A DNA stretch of 64,000 bases from Ulva prolifera. Its lineage: Eukaryota; Chlorophyta; Ulvophyceae; Ulvales; Ulvaceae. Each line of letters opens with the position of its first letter. Position 1 is the stretch's first letter. Positions 27,101-38,075 of the stretch are shown here, in pieces. Both the position numbers and the translations under genes were made by a program. Below the pieces are notes generated by a model. It was not told the DNA's origin. It saw only the letters and a program-made list of their open reading frames with translations, and made no database searches. The stretch spans positions 5,168,538-5,232,537 of the forward strand of contig CM041203.1 of assembly GCA_023078555.1 (NCBI GenBank), given 5' to 3'.

Positions 27101-27700
27101 GCAGCTGACTTACTGTCAGAAGTCTCCCTGTCACAACAGAAGTGCCATCTACTTGGATCAGGATGTCACCCATGAACTGCTGACGGACTGTCTTGATGTC
27201 AGCAATTGGAATTTCTTCTCAAATCTCACTCCTTACCTGTGCCAGGTCACTGGAACGTGTTTTGGTAGGGCTGTTGACCTGAATGCGAACCCAGAAACGC
27301 GTGAGTTTTACTGACCTAGCTTTGTCACCAGCCTGTACTCATCTCTAAACAAAGTCGGGAGGGACATCAGGTTTGTTGCAACGACGCGCCTTGCCACCAT
27401 TATCTGTAATGAGACCGACGTAATCAGCAACGTGGCGACGCCAACATGTGCAGTCTTTTGGTCAGAGATGCACATGCTGCACATGGACACTGTCGCTCAA
27501 TAGACCTCACCCTCACCGTGCCCCAACGCCACTGCCAGCCACACCGCTGCATACCCATCCACAGAACCTGGATCACATTTTCGCTACTGGTTGCCAGCCA
27601 CAGTCAGGGACACGTTCGTGAATCTCTGACACGTGTTTTGCGCCAGCAAGAGCCGTGGTATGTGAACCCATACTCACAGACGTATCGCCTTTTCCCCTTT

Positions 27701-29796
27701 CTAGCTTTCCGCATCTGATCCTGAGCTGCTACTATAGCCACACAACAAGCCAACGCCTGCATTGCTGTCCTTTGGCACTTCCACCGGAGCAGCCTCGGCA
27801 GGCTCTCGTGCTTGTGTGCGTGCTTCAAGACCACCTGTAGCTCCTGCAGCTGTGGCCGCACCACCAGCACCTGCACTCAGCCCTGCGGCTTTCTGGGCTT
27901 TACTAGAAGGAAAGACAACTAGCCTGTTGGTCTCCAAAACAGGCTGCATCAGCACAGCGCAAGCGGCGCTGCCTTGCTGTGTACAATTGGCGGCTCACGG
28001 GCAGGGAACTGTGATCGACACACTGAAGCAAGGACCGGGCAGCACACCCGCGCTGGAACCAGGTCTCAAGCCAGTGGGCGTGGCATCGCCAGTGACATGG
28101 CCGGGAGTGTCAGCTGCTGCTGTAGTGGCAGGAGCAGCTGAGGTGGATGGAGCTCCAGCTGCTGCTTCAGCCCCTGTGTGTTGTGCGCTAGCATCCTGAC
28201 CTGCATGATCAAAGACTCAGAATTCACCATATGGTCACGACGAAGGCGTTGCGTATCGCTGGAGGTTACAGATCAGGTCGAGTTCATGAAGCTGCGCAAT
28301 ACTGCAGACGCGCCATTGCTGTGCGCCTGCAGTGCTGTACATCGCCTAGCAGATACATAAAGCCTGAGACAGTGACAAGGATATATGCATACGACCGCGG
28401 TTCCTGTTCAGCACTTGGCCACTTTGTGCAAACATGCAACAGTGCAGCGTATGTGTATGGTGGCCACGATTGCCCCAGGAGACCGTTACAGTGGTACTGG
28501 GCAGATATGCAGATGGTGGTGCACATGCGGCTGGTTGCAACGATAAGCCTTAGTTGTTTATCATGAAGCACAGATTGGGCGCCGCACGATGTGTGCATGA
28601 GTAGGATGCTGAATGTAGGATGGTGATACTGCGACGCTGTAGTTTATGAGATAAGCTATGAGGAATTCGCCATCTTGACTGGCAACAGCCCGGCATGCTT
28701 TGGCGCACAGCCTCGTTCCAGAAACTAGTTTCCGACTGATGCAGGCCTGCCGGGATATGCCTCAGTGAAGACTTGCCGTAACAAAAAGTAGAGCAGCCAT
28801 AATCCTGCTAAACCACATGAAGTGGAAGAGGCTGCTGTGAGAGCTCTGCTGTGTTATCTGTGATGCTTCGCCATGTGAAAAAGTAGACCTGTACCCTCCC
28901 ACGAAAGAGGCAGGGTCACCACCGAAACGCATGTGAAGGCTGGGAACGGTACAAGCTGAACAGTGCCAGTCGGTGTGATGTACCATCAATGCACACCGGG
29001 GTGCCATGGACCTTGGATTTCTGCGTGCCAACGGGGGGAGAACTATCATGGGCATACCTGCTGAAGCAAGATGAGCTGCAGCTTTCACTGTCCTGGGCAC
29101 CACCTTGTGCCGCTTTGAAGCAGGCTTGTGGCGCATATGACCAGCTGAAGCGATCGAGTGTGGTGTTGGGGGTACTGCAGCTTGCCTGGCTGTTTGCATG
29201 CGCTCCAGTGCTTTCTGCTCCTGCTCTCTCATGGCCTTCTCCTTGGCCGATTCCTCATCCGCAAGGAGCTGCAGGAAATGCACTTCATCGTCATCTAGTG
29301 GCCGATTTTTACCTGTGCAGTCGAGTCGGTGCGCTGATGTTACACCATGTGGAATGTTACCAACAGCACTCAACATGCAGCCAAGCGGGCATTGGATCGA
29401 TTCACCTGCCTCACGTCAAGGAAATATCACAAAGAGGGCATGTGTCAATTCACCTTGCTTCATCTGTCTTCCTACGTCCTTGTATTTCGCATCTTTCTCT
29501 TCCCGCTGGGCAATGATGGCCTCGGTCAATGTCTTGCCAGAGAATGTGCCATCCACAAGCCTCTCCCCATAAATTTCCTTGTTTTGCTGGAGCTCCGTTT
29601 CACTGACGAAGTTAGTCTTCTTGCCCTCTATCATACAAACTGATCGTCAGGTTTTGGCGTTGCTATGCAGGGACAGCACTGCAAGTTACAGGATCAAGCA
29701 AAGCTACACCTGGACATGCAGCCACATGCTTGATGAAGGGTCTAGTGAACGTCACCCAGAGCTTTCTTGATGGTTCCTTCATCGGCCCGTTTCATG
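27701..29796 (-). CDS. NIP30/FAM192A-domain protein (proteasome activator-interacting family)
   Basis: Inferred minus-strand exons: 29796-29757, 29627-29454, 29312-29058, 27882-27701; phases match and the total is 651 nt (216 aa). The family is nuclear; in animals its member (PSME3IP1/NIP30) binds the PA28-gamma proteasome activator, and the function in algae is not known. Visible evidence is NFVSETELQQNK, then IAQREEKDAKYKD, then RPLDDDEVHFLQLL, which is the ordered signature of the NIP30 domain, followed by a charged helix (EKAMREQEQKALERMQTAR). A linker and an acidic Ser-rich end, CGYSSSSGSDAES, resemble the family's usual C-terminus. The start ATG is the first in frame in exon 1; a longer N-terminus from an upstream exon is possible. 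The last intron is about 1.2 kb, and its acceptor could instead be 12 nt further on (same phase). Third positions are not GC-biased, unlike neighbouring GC-rich genes. Confidence 0.8.
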
Positions 29797-31049
29797 CGTT
29801 TATTGTCCTTCTTGAAGACTTCAGCGGCTGGACGAGACTGAGGAGGAGGCCCAGGCAACATCTCGACATCCTCGGCGAGTCTGACAAGTTCGACCTTCCG
29901 GCTCATTGCGCACAAGCCTGACCTACAGACACTAAGTACTCGCCTGCAAATACGCGGACGTATTCGTGCGCTTCTTGATCACACTGGGACGAAGAGCGTG
30001 AAGGGATCTCCGCTGCACAATGGCATCTAGTGATGTTTTCATGCTCTGGTGGGTGGTGCATACACGACATCTCCCACGGATAGCCTTTAGAATTGGCTAC
30101 TGCCGCAATTTATGTTCATGTCCACATCGGATTGAGCCATGCAACTCCGACCTCGACATGCATTGTCACAGCCATGGTAACCAAAGCTCCTTCTACCGAT
30201 ATGTGTGTGTGTGTGATATACTTTGCATGCTCTGGAGGAGGCGTTTTTGCAAGCGCAGCTGCCCTGGCACAGGATCATGACCATCTGGCTCGTTGCCAAG
30301 CCATATTTCAGCTGACGATTGTACTTCGACCACGGGACACGACTGTGAACAGACCACGTCAGTCTAATGATGATTGCCAGGTTGAATGCGCTGCGTTGAA
30401 CAAGTGCCCACACCAACTTCGATCAAGCACGCTCGACCAGCAACACACATCTGAACAGTCAATAAGATCGAGATGACCACTTAAGCATGACCTTGACACG
30501 CCTCTTCGTTTTCCCATGCAGAATTAATGGCCCGTATACTGCTACCTGATCAGGCTAGAAAGAGACCATGCCCATGCCACTGAGGGATTCATTCACTGCA
30601 GCAGACGTGCAGAGGTCAGCCCAGGCGCAATTACACTGATGTGCATATCGCAGCAGTCGTTGACTTCGTATACAATCTGGTCAAACGATGCCAGTTCTAC
30701 CCTGGCTGGTTGCAGGACTGAGCTCAGCTGCACACATGATGTAGATGAGCACCAGCTCCAGAGAGTCAGCTTGCCAGCCCTCTGAACGAAACCACTGCAT
30801 GCCTACCCCATTGGCACTGCCTTTTCTCCGATGGACCCTTTCGAAAACGACACCCTCCGACATATCCTTCCAGCTTGATGCGTACGACTGCTCTCCTGGC
30901 GGAGGAGCTGGACCACACCAGACCTGCAGGTAAACAGATCATGCGATACAATTCTAACACGTAAATGACGTTTCTTAGGGCATTCAATGATGTTTTTGTA
31001 TTCACACGTACCTTGCGGACAATAGCTGGGCATCGCGACATCGAAGGGC
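29797..31049. other. Intergenic region between NIP30 homologue and RPS26
   Basis: No gene is supported. ORFs at 30087-30416 (-) and 30093-30476 (+) oppose each other and lack recognisable features. On the minus strand just downstream of the RPS26 stop there is a good donor (CCGCAAG/GTACGTG at about 31015) and an acceptor-like CCTGCAG near 30928. The RPS26 3' UTR may therefore contain an intron. Confidence 0.45.
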
Positions 31050-31379
31050 TTAGTTCCTGTCACGAGGAGGGAACCTCCGCGGAGGCTCACGGTTCCTGCG
31101 GTTCCTACGTGATCGAACACGGACTACCTTGGAGTGAATAGCTGCGGAGATGCAGTAGTACACTTTGCGGTAGATCTTGGGAAGCACGTAGTTGTCGATG
31201 GTCGAGGCCTCCTGGATATCGCGGATAGCGGATGCATCAACGATGTTCCTGACAAGAAAGCGCTTAACTGCCTTGTCTTTGGGACAAAGCACGCCTGAGG
31301 CCTCGCAACGGACGCGGCGAACATGTCCGCGAGCCCCTGCGGGCTTGTTGCGTCCGTTGGCTCTTCTCTTCTTCGTCAT
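31050..31379 (-). CDS. 40S ribosomal protein S26 (eS26)
   Basis: Component of the small ribosomal subunit near the mRNA exit channel. Single exon, 109 aa, starting [12 protein letters not shown]. It then reads [48 protein letters not shown] and [12 protein letters not shown], and ends with a basic Arg/Pro tail ([12 protein letters not shown]). An in-frame upstream extension of 39 codons exists, but family proteins begin at this MTKKRR. In the usual family pattern two CxxC pairs bind zinc. Here each pair keeps only one Cys (Cys25 with Ser28; Cys76 with Ala79), so zinc binding is probably lost. Length matches the family (about 110-130 aa). The gene stands head-to-head with the ATG at 31470, 90 bp away. 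Confidence 0.93.
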   Translation of the reverse strand: MTKKRRANGRNKPAGARGHVRRVRCEASGVLCPKDKAVKRFLVRNIVDASAIRDIQEASTIDNYVLPKIYRKVYYCISAAIHSKVVRVRSRRNRRNREPPRRFPPRDRN

Positions 31380-31469
31380 GGTTGCTACTCTTTGAAAAGG
31401 GGCTGTAGCAGAATTGCTCGCCGATGATATGGAGCGCCTTTGTGTCTTTGTTTCGCTGGCTCTGCCACA
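31380..31469. promoter_or_regulatory. Putative bidirectional promoter / shared leader of RPS26 and the gene at 31470
   Basis: Only 90 bp separate the RPS26 ATG (minus) from the ATG at 31470 (plus), so the two transcripts must start within, or overlap, this interval. No TATA box was found. The interval contains AAAGGGGCTGTAGC and GATATGGAGCGCC. Confidence 0.45.
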
Positions 31470-31669
31470 ATGAGCCGGGAAGGGGGCCCATACCAAGCGG
31501 CGGCGTCACACCCCGGTATCCCGCAGAGCCTGCATGGCTTGGGTGCGTACCTGACGGAGCTCAGCATGCACAGGACTCAATTGGCAACGACCGCCTTCGG
31601 CCGACAGGGCAAATGGCAAAATGCGTCGATGGCGGGCGCTCTATTCAATCGGGTAGGCCCGGCTGCCTC
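31470..31669 (+). CDS. First exon of an unidentified gene
   Basis: The ATG at 31470 opens a protein-like exon ([15 protein letters not shown], then [19 protein letters not shown], then [17 protein letters not shown]). It ends at a consensus donor CCTC/GTAAGT at 31670, phase 2. I do not recognise the product. The next exon is uncertain. An exon at 31753 onward (after TTCCAG) has the right phase but no supporting similarity. A terminal-exon candidate at about 32708-32910 (reads RADHIAAVAGLQYDTQAA and KDRCEQLQSYQTLRG) has a different entry phase, so at least one exon between would be needed. Confidence 0.4.
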
Positions 31670-32707
31670 GTAAGTCGCCCGAGTTCTCTGCACGTAGCAA
31701 CAAAGCCCTCTGCGGAGCACAGCCTGACCTGCCAAGCAATGCTTCGTTCCAGCTTCCAAGGCCATCTCTGGAAGCCGATATTCCAGCACCAGATGGAGGC
31801 ATCGTTTGACATAGTCTCAGTGTCTGCGGTCCATCTCTGGAGGCGCAGGTTGAGGGCTACTGGCCCATCTTGCCCAACGGGAGCAGATCAGGCATCAGGG
31901 AGTCTCTCGGGCCTGTGCATGGGGCCTTGACGAGTGCTGACAAACAGAAAGTCGCGATCAGGCTGCGATTCGAGCAGCCTTGTTCACGTACAACAGTGGA
32001 CAGTGGTTGTTCCATGGCTCACTTCTCCCGAATGGTGGAACACAGCGTTTCATATCAACAGTGCAGTGAGGATGCCGGGAAGCAGCACCTGCGTCTAGAT
32101 AGAATGACATTGAAGCACGCTTTGCCAATCGGGGTCAACTGCAGAGTTCGGTCCCATGTTGGGTCGAGGGGATTTCACATTACACATGTGTACTGTCCCT
32201 GGGTGACTCGTTGAGCCAACATGCGGTGTGGCATCCTCACTGCATGGCTCCCAGAGACAAAGAGGAGGTATCCAACACAGCATGGCCCTATTGTCAAGTG
32301 AGTGGGCTCACAAAGCCATATCCTTACTGAACATTGAAAACTCCGAATGCCCGACCATATGCCAACGGGAGCGCATTGATAGAATTCTTCTCACAGCATA
32401 TGATTCCAGCCGTGTGAGGTGCTTTCATCAAATAGATGGACACATGGTCACAGTCGCATGGAACAGGAGCCGGGGTCGCCGCGTGACTGGGTCAGAGCTT
32501 GGTCATGCACACACCACACTGCAAACAAGAGCTGACCTACTGGTGTCAGTATATCCGATCTGATTGTTCACTGCAGCCTGGGCCTTCAACCAGCGGCGTG
32601 GCATGTGTACGTGTTACGGGCTACAGGTGTACACTTCTGGGCCACATCCAGCCAGGCCGTTTGTCTCTTGGTCATTCCACAGTCCGCTCACACAACAATG
32701 AATGCAG

Positions 32708-32910
32708 TCCGGTCCAAATGGCGTGCAGACCACATCGCTGCCGTTGCAGGCCTGCAGTACGACACACAGGCAGCCTCAATAGCCTGGACTGCTCTAGTTT
32801 CAATTAAGGATCGCTGCGAGCAGCTGCAGAGCTACCAGACTCTGCGTGGCACTGAAGCAACCCAGGAAGCACAAGCCAGACTTACTTTGCTTTACAAAGG
32901 AGCGGGGTGA
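32708..32910 (+). CDS. Possible terminal exon of the gene starting at 31470
   Basis: After an acceptor-like ATGCAG at 32702-32707 the frame gives an amphipathic, coiled-coil-like peptide (IKDRCEQLQSYQTLRGTEA, then QEAQARLTLLYKGAG) and ends with TGA at 32910. Composition looks protein-like, but there is no family match and the link to 31470 is inference. Confidence 0.25.
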
Positions 32911-35900
32911 CGGAACAGCGATCAACCAGCGACCCACCAGTCCGACCAACCGCAAGACAGGCACTATGAGCTGGCAGCGGTGGCGATGCAACACATGTAC
33001 ATAAAAGTAACGTGAATCTGAATTCACTGAGCCGTATCCTATTGGACATTGACAACTCCGAGTTAACGGGACCACATATGCCGAAGGCGTAACCACCTGG
33101 AAACCACCTGGCACGTTGTGCGAGGCTACATGGCATCGACATGGCAGGGCAGTGTTGGGTCATCAGGCCCGATCATGATAAAAAATCATGTATACGTACC
33201 TGAAGTTGCTTCCTGATCAAGCCCCACAACCCAACGCTGGTGCAGGGCACCGCCTGAGGATGCAGCTGGCATCTCGTCGATCCGAGAGCTGCACTGTAAC
33301 TTACAACCTGAACATCGTCATAACGTCAGAAGTCTTAAGCTTGTTCACCAGGGGCTCGAGGAATGGCCAGAGCATGAAGGGGTCTCCTCGCACCAAGATA
33401 AACATCTACATGGCATGTAAACATTGCAAATCATGCTAGTTCGTTGCAGTTTTCATGCAGATCAGAGCGGGCCGTAAGGTTGTGTCAAATTTAAAGGACG
33501 ACGTAACAGCTGCCGGAGCGCCAACGACCCCCCCCCCCCCCCCCCTTCCGGATCCTGGTTGCAACGATCCATATCAAACCAATCCATATCACATAAATTG
33601 ATCTATGTCCGGTTTTCGGCGTCAATTGGGGCCATCTCAATACTTGCGCAGGTGGAGCACCCTCGGGTGGAGCACCCAATTTGAAACTGGTAGCGCGCCC
33701 ATGGACATGCATGAGAGGCGACTGTGCCTTCCCCTCTGCGTGCGCGCGGACGGGGCACCCCGGCCACTGGACACTTGTGAGTCCTCATGGGAGCACCGAA
33801 AGTACAAGTCATCGCCCGGTTTCCATGTGGCAGATACACTGTCGCCGTGCCTGGTTTTGCCCTGTGGTGTGCGTTGGTCCAAAAACTGTTGCGATGAGTA
33901 GGTAGCACGGGTGGCCACGCTGCTGCTGCTATGCATGCATGCATGCATGCATGTGCCTTTCATTCCACAGCTGCTCGTCCCACGCACCCGGATCGTGCGC
34001 TCCCCCGCCTGCTCAGTCCCAGCCTTGCAGGTCACAGATGCACGTGCTCAACACTGTCACAGACTTGAGCAGGGTGTCAGAACTATGCAGAGGATAGGTT
34101 TGAAGAGTCTCAAGCTTCAAGGCGGAGTACGAAAGGACTCGAGTGTTGTAGTAGTGGTCTTGGCGTGCTAGCTGGAGATCCCGACAGCCGCCCCTCATGT
34201 TCCTGCAGGAGGCGAGCTATGCCGATGCAAACGCAGTTCAAGGCCATTTGGCCAAGGGCCTAGCCCTGAATTGAGGGTTTGAGCTGCCTCACCTTGTACT
34301 CAGCAATGTGGGCGGGAGCGCTGCTTTGGTCGGCAGTGCCACGCACCTGCCACAGGGGATGGCGGGTCGAAAGCGCGGCCGAGGCATGCAATATCCTTGT
34401 TGTCAGGAATGGCCGAAGATCCATCATGAGGATGTTTGAGGGCAAGAGGATGCATCCTCACGGACACTGTCAGGCTATCGCAGCGCAGACCCGTGAGCCG
34501 TGCCGTTGTGCCCATGCGGCTGTGCCACAGGATGGTTTGCCTCCAAAATCAATCCTGATGCAGCACGCATCAGACTCGGAAAGCATCCAGGATAAGATCT
34601 GATCTTTCAGTTGATTGCCTTTGGCGCTTTAGTGCATGCATGACCGGTAGCAGTCCCTGATGCATGTGCCGTGCGTGGTTAGAGAAACGCACGCGCGGCC
34701 CGCCTACACGAAAGCCTGCGCGAGGACAGACGCCAACCTTTGTTGGAGAACACGGGCGATTGGTGCTGGACGGTGGGACAGATACAGGTTCGCCATTTCT
34801 GGTGTCCGTTGAGATCGATCTGTATCCGGTTCGGTCGGCGTTGATCGCGACGCGTGTAGACTCGGAAAGGCGCCCCATACAGCCAATTGTTCGTGAATGT
34901 TCTGTGGCCAGTTCGAGTGACTTAGCTGTCTTGCCAACACAAAAACGCCCATTCAGAGAGGAGGCTTGCAGGCGCGAACACGCTACGTGTGCTACCACCA
35001 CCCGTTGTGCGTCTGACATTGCTGCACGTCTGCTTAGACCGTCGTCCAGGTCTGTTGCTGTTCGTTGTCGCATCGCGCGACACATCACTCTGATACAGGA
35101 TCTTGATCTAATCATTGACAAGTTCACTCCTATCAAGCCATCATTTCCCATCTGTACACTCGAAGCCAGTTGTCTTGAGCAGCCGATACATTGCTGCAGG
35201 CAACAGCAGTGACGTCGCAGCCGTATCTTCCACGATACATGCATTCATACTCGAGTCTTGATGCTGTTCTGGTGCGCTTCTGCCTTCGCTTGGGCCTGCT
35301 CTGAGCCTCGGCCTGAGTTTGGTGCAGACACGCACCCGCGGCGGAGCTCTCCCGCGAGCACCCACATTTTCACTCCAACAACTACATTCATATTTATGAC
35401 CGTTTATCTGCCTGCCATGTCGTTGTGCGTACGCATTGGGGTTCGCTGCCCCGTTCGTCACCACTACCCAGGAGTCGCAGCATCGTCGCCGTCCCCGTCT
35501 GGCCAACGATATGCGATCATCATGCAATTGATGTCATATGGCGCTGTGCTGGTCAGATCATGTCATGTGTCCATCTGGCTGCGCAGGCCCGGCGCTGTCA
35601 CAGGCCTGCCCGGCCGGAGTCATGCAGCCGGAACGCATACATACATGTTGCAGTGGTTCGTAAACAATGATCTGAACCAGCTGTGCGACCCTGTTGCGCG
35701 GCTGAATGCCATCCCTGCTAGCCGTCGGTTGCTGGGTGGTTGGTGTTTTCATGCGTCAATGGGGTCTTCGGCGCGCAGAACACCAACGATGCAACATGTG
35801 TGGGCCATAACAATGCCATTTAAGGTGAAAATTGTCCTTTCAGAGCTAGGTTTTGTATGTGACCACGCCTTGACTGGGCACAGTCACGCTCCAAGACCGC

Positions 35901-36377
35901 TGTAAGCTGCCAGCGAGTCTGCATCCAGATTCCTGTGATACGGATTGTAAACCTGGCTGTGGTTGAAGACCTGAAATCGTGCACGAGGTGTAATCTCGCG
36001 TGCATCCGAGTTGGGCTTATTGCACATCAGCCGCATACCTGGCCCTTACCCTTCCTCACCAGTGCACAGCCTCTCATGAACACCACTGTACCAGACATTC
36101 AACAATTACAGCACATCTCTATCTTCGAGTCATCGGCCATCCTGGATAGGTTTTTCATTCTAGTATCACGAACTTGGTCTTATGCATCTGTGGCTTCACA
36201 TCAGCTCATTGTAGAACAGATCACCAATGACCACACATAGCCGGCCAAGCCATCTCAGCATGGTAGCTCAGGAAACCGCTCACCCACAGGTTCCCTTCTC
36301 CAATCCATGCTCCGCCCTGGTTGTTTCGTGCCGGCTGCAGCTTGAATCTCAGCTGCGTGCAGGCTCTGAAGCAGCAG
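32911..36377. other. Region without a convincing gene
   Basis: Contains an F4 repeat (33004-33104), an F3 left end (33150-33177), a C18 run (33528-33545) and a GCATGCATGCATGCATGC tract near 33935. Opposing ORFs at 34664-35212 (+) and 34570-35244 (-), and one at 35258-35905 (+), are moderately long, but neither strand shows known motifs or a convincing codon pattern. Upstream exons of the 36378 gene could lie near its right end. Confidence 0.5.
33004..33104 (+). repeat. Dispersed repeat F4, copy 2
   Basis: Shares ACTGAGCCGTATCCTATTGG, GACAACTCCGAGTTAACGGG, ACCACA, TGCCGAAGG and CCACCTGGAAACC with 44441-44540, about 100 bp with few changes. Confidence 0.85.
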
Positions 36378-38075
36378 ATGGCACCAGCAATGCTCACTTC
36401 AGACACACCGCTGCGCTCGTGCGGCTCTGGCGTGCAGCTGCGTGGCAGCCGCGGCAACAGCAAGCGCGATGCTACCGCACCAGCCACATCCGCAGGCTCC
36501 GGCGGCGCGCATCCAGGCAGCGGCACCTCAACCGCTTTCCCACAGCCAGCCTGCCAGCCCATGCCAGTGCATGTCCTGGTGCACCTCCTGGAGCACCTGT
36601 CTTCTCACCGTCCACCAGCCAAGGACTCCCGTGCAATACTGCATGCATTGCATGACTACATCGGGGACGCCATCAGCCAGCCTGACGGCTCCCCCTCTAG
36701 CCAGTGCTCCACAGACTTTGACGTCATCCCTCCCTCTAGCTCCCCACTCCCATGGGCGTCTGCTGCACAGCCCGTCCACATCACAGCGCCAACGCACGAG
36801 GCGCCGGCAAATGGGGTGCCCGCGAATGGCTCTGCGGCGTCCCTCCCGGGCAAGAGCGGTGCAGCAGGGTTTGCGGCGACTCGTGTGGCAGACGGCAGCG
36901 CCGGGCCCATGGCCACACAGCGCCCCGCAGCGGCCTCATCAAATCTGCAGGAGTCAATCATGCGCTGGAGTGCGGATCTAGGCATCCTGCAGGCGATGTA
37001 CGCGGCCGGGTTCTCGGAGGGGGAGGTGGAGGCCTTCGTGACGAAGCTGCTGCCGGGGCTCGCAGAGGGCGTGAAGAGCCAGCTGAGTCAGGCGGGCGCG
37101 CAGCTGGGGAGCCTGGCGGGTGCGGTATCGGAGCCGTCAGCGCCGGCAGCCTCGGCTGCCGACCTCGAGTCTCCACTGTCACGGTTCGCGAGCAACCTCC
37201 CTCTCAGCGCGCGAAGCACGCCGCCGTTTGTGAGCGATACCCGCAGCGCGCCAAAGCCCTCTGAGGAAGGGGAGGTGAGCCCGGCGGACTCGGCGGCGGG
37301 CGACACCGCGGCCGCGGCGGTGCCGGCGCTGCCGCCGCTGCTGGCGGGCGGCGCCGTGGTGACGGACCGCGTCTCGCCGTTCATCCAGCGGCCGTACCAG
37401 CTGCTGCAGCAGCTGCACGAGCACGCAAAGACTCGCGGCGGCGCGAGCGGCAGCGTCAGCGGCGTGAGCTCCGGCAGCGCGAGCGGCCGCGCCGCCTCCG
37501 ACATCGAGTCCTCCAGCAGCTTCTCCAAACCCTGCCCGATGCCGCTGAAGCACGGCAGCAACACGCGGTCCCCCCCGGACTCCCCGGCCGCAAGCAAGGT
37601 CGCGAGCACGTCGGCGTCCCCCACGTCGACTCCGCAGGAACCCACAGACACGTCCGAGGACTCTGGCCACCTCTTCTCTGCAGAGCGGAAGACGGGTGTG
37701 CTTAGCGATGACAGCACAGGTGACTCAGCCGCACAACTGGGCCCCGGCTTCATGGGCAAGACTTCTTCGGCGGAGCCTGCGAGCAGCAGCGCCACCGCCT
37801 CGGCTGCGTCGGCGGGCTGGAAGTCGGTGCTCGACATGTTGATCTCTGCGGGGCCACAGGCGGTGCAGCCGGCGGCGTCGTACGTGCCGAGCTATGCGTG
37901 GGGCAGCGGCAACAGCTCGACGGAGCCCGATACGTTCAGCGCGAAGAGCGAGGAGCCGGCGGCCGGCGGCGGCGGCGATGCCGCCGCGCCAGCCGCGGCT
38001 GCCGTGTCCGGCACCAACAAGGCGAAGAAGCGGCGCAACAAGCGCTCCAAGAACGGCTCGCGCAATGGCGCGTAG
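36378..38075 (+). CDS. Low-complexity Ser/Ala/Pro-rich protein with basic C-terminus
   Basis: Unidentified. From the first in-frame ATG at 36378 the product is 565 aa; the frame is open for some codons upstream, so an additional 5' exon is possible. It is dominated by Ser, Ala, Pro and Gly, with a more ordered helical stretch (SADLGILQAMYAAGFSEGEV, then AFVTKLLPGLAEGVKSQL) around residues 195-245 and a short block FIQRPYQLLQQLHEHAKT around 335-350. The C-terminus KAKKRRNKRSKNG is a plausible nuclear localisation signal. Third positions are strongly G/C in the second half, which supports real coding. The middle and C-terminal Ser-rich parts look intrinsically disordered, as in regulatory or RNA-binding proteins, but no domain supports a function. 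Confidence 0.6.
   Translation: MAPAMLTSDTPLRSCGSGVQLRGSRGNSKRDATAPATSAGSGGAHPGSGTSTAFPQPACQPMPVHVLVHLLEHLSSHRPPAKDSRAILHALHDYIGDAISQPDGSPSSQCSTDFDVIPPSSSPLPWASAAQPVHITAPTHEAPANGVPANGSAASLPGKSGAAGFAATRVADGSAGPMATQRPAAASSNLQESIMRWSADLGILQAMYAAGFSEGEVEAFVTKLLPGLAEGVKSQLSQAGAQLGSLAGAVSEPSAPAASAADLESPLSRFASNLPLSARSTPPFVSDTRSAPKPSEEGEVSPADSAAGDTAAAAVPALPPLLAGGAVVTDRVSPFIQRPYQLLQQLHEHAKTRGGASGSVSGVSSGSASGRAASDIESSSSFSKPCPMPLKHGSNTRSPPDSPAASKVASTSASPTSTPQEPTDTSEDSGHLFSAERKTGVLSDDSTGDSAAQLGPGFMGKTSSAEPASSSATASAASAGWKSVLDMLISAGPQAVQPAASYVPSYAWGSGNSSTEPDTFSAKSEEPAAGGGGDAAAPAAAAVSGTNKAKKRRNKRSKNGSRNGA

Larger units (their letters stand above)
18503..27700. other. Long region without a convincing gene
   Basis: About 9.2 kb with no domain match. 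18503-19200 is GC-rich 3' flank of the glycosyltransferase gene. 22560-23850 is very GC-rich and open in several frames on both strands, but no frame gives protein-like composition. 24240-24480 contains many GCTAGCT-type words. 25400-27700 is AT-richer with scattered ORFs of 60-200 codons (for example 26170-26766 +, 24999-25394 +) that I could not join into a gene. A small ORF at 21123-21413 (+) has a Cys-rich middle but no match. Retroposons at 20286-20465 and 21645-21737 are listed separately. Confidence 0.55.

Noticed and set aside
34570-35244. Opposing ORFs of 224 (-) and 182 (+) codons
   Set aside because: Neither strand shows known motifs, and each explains the other's openness; not enough to call a gene.
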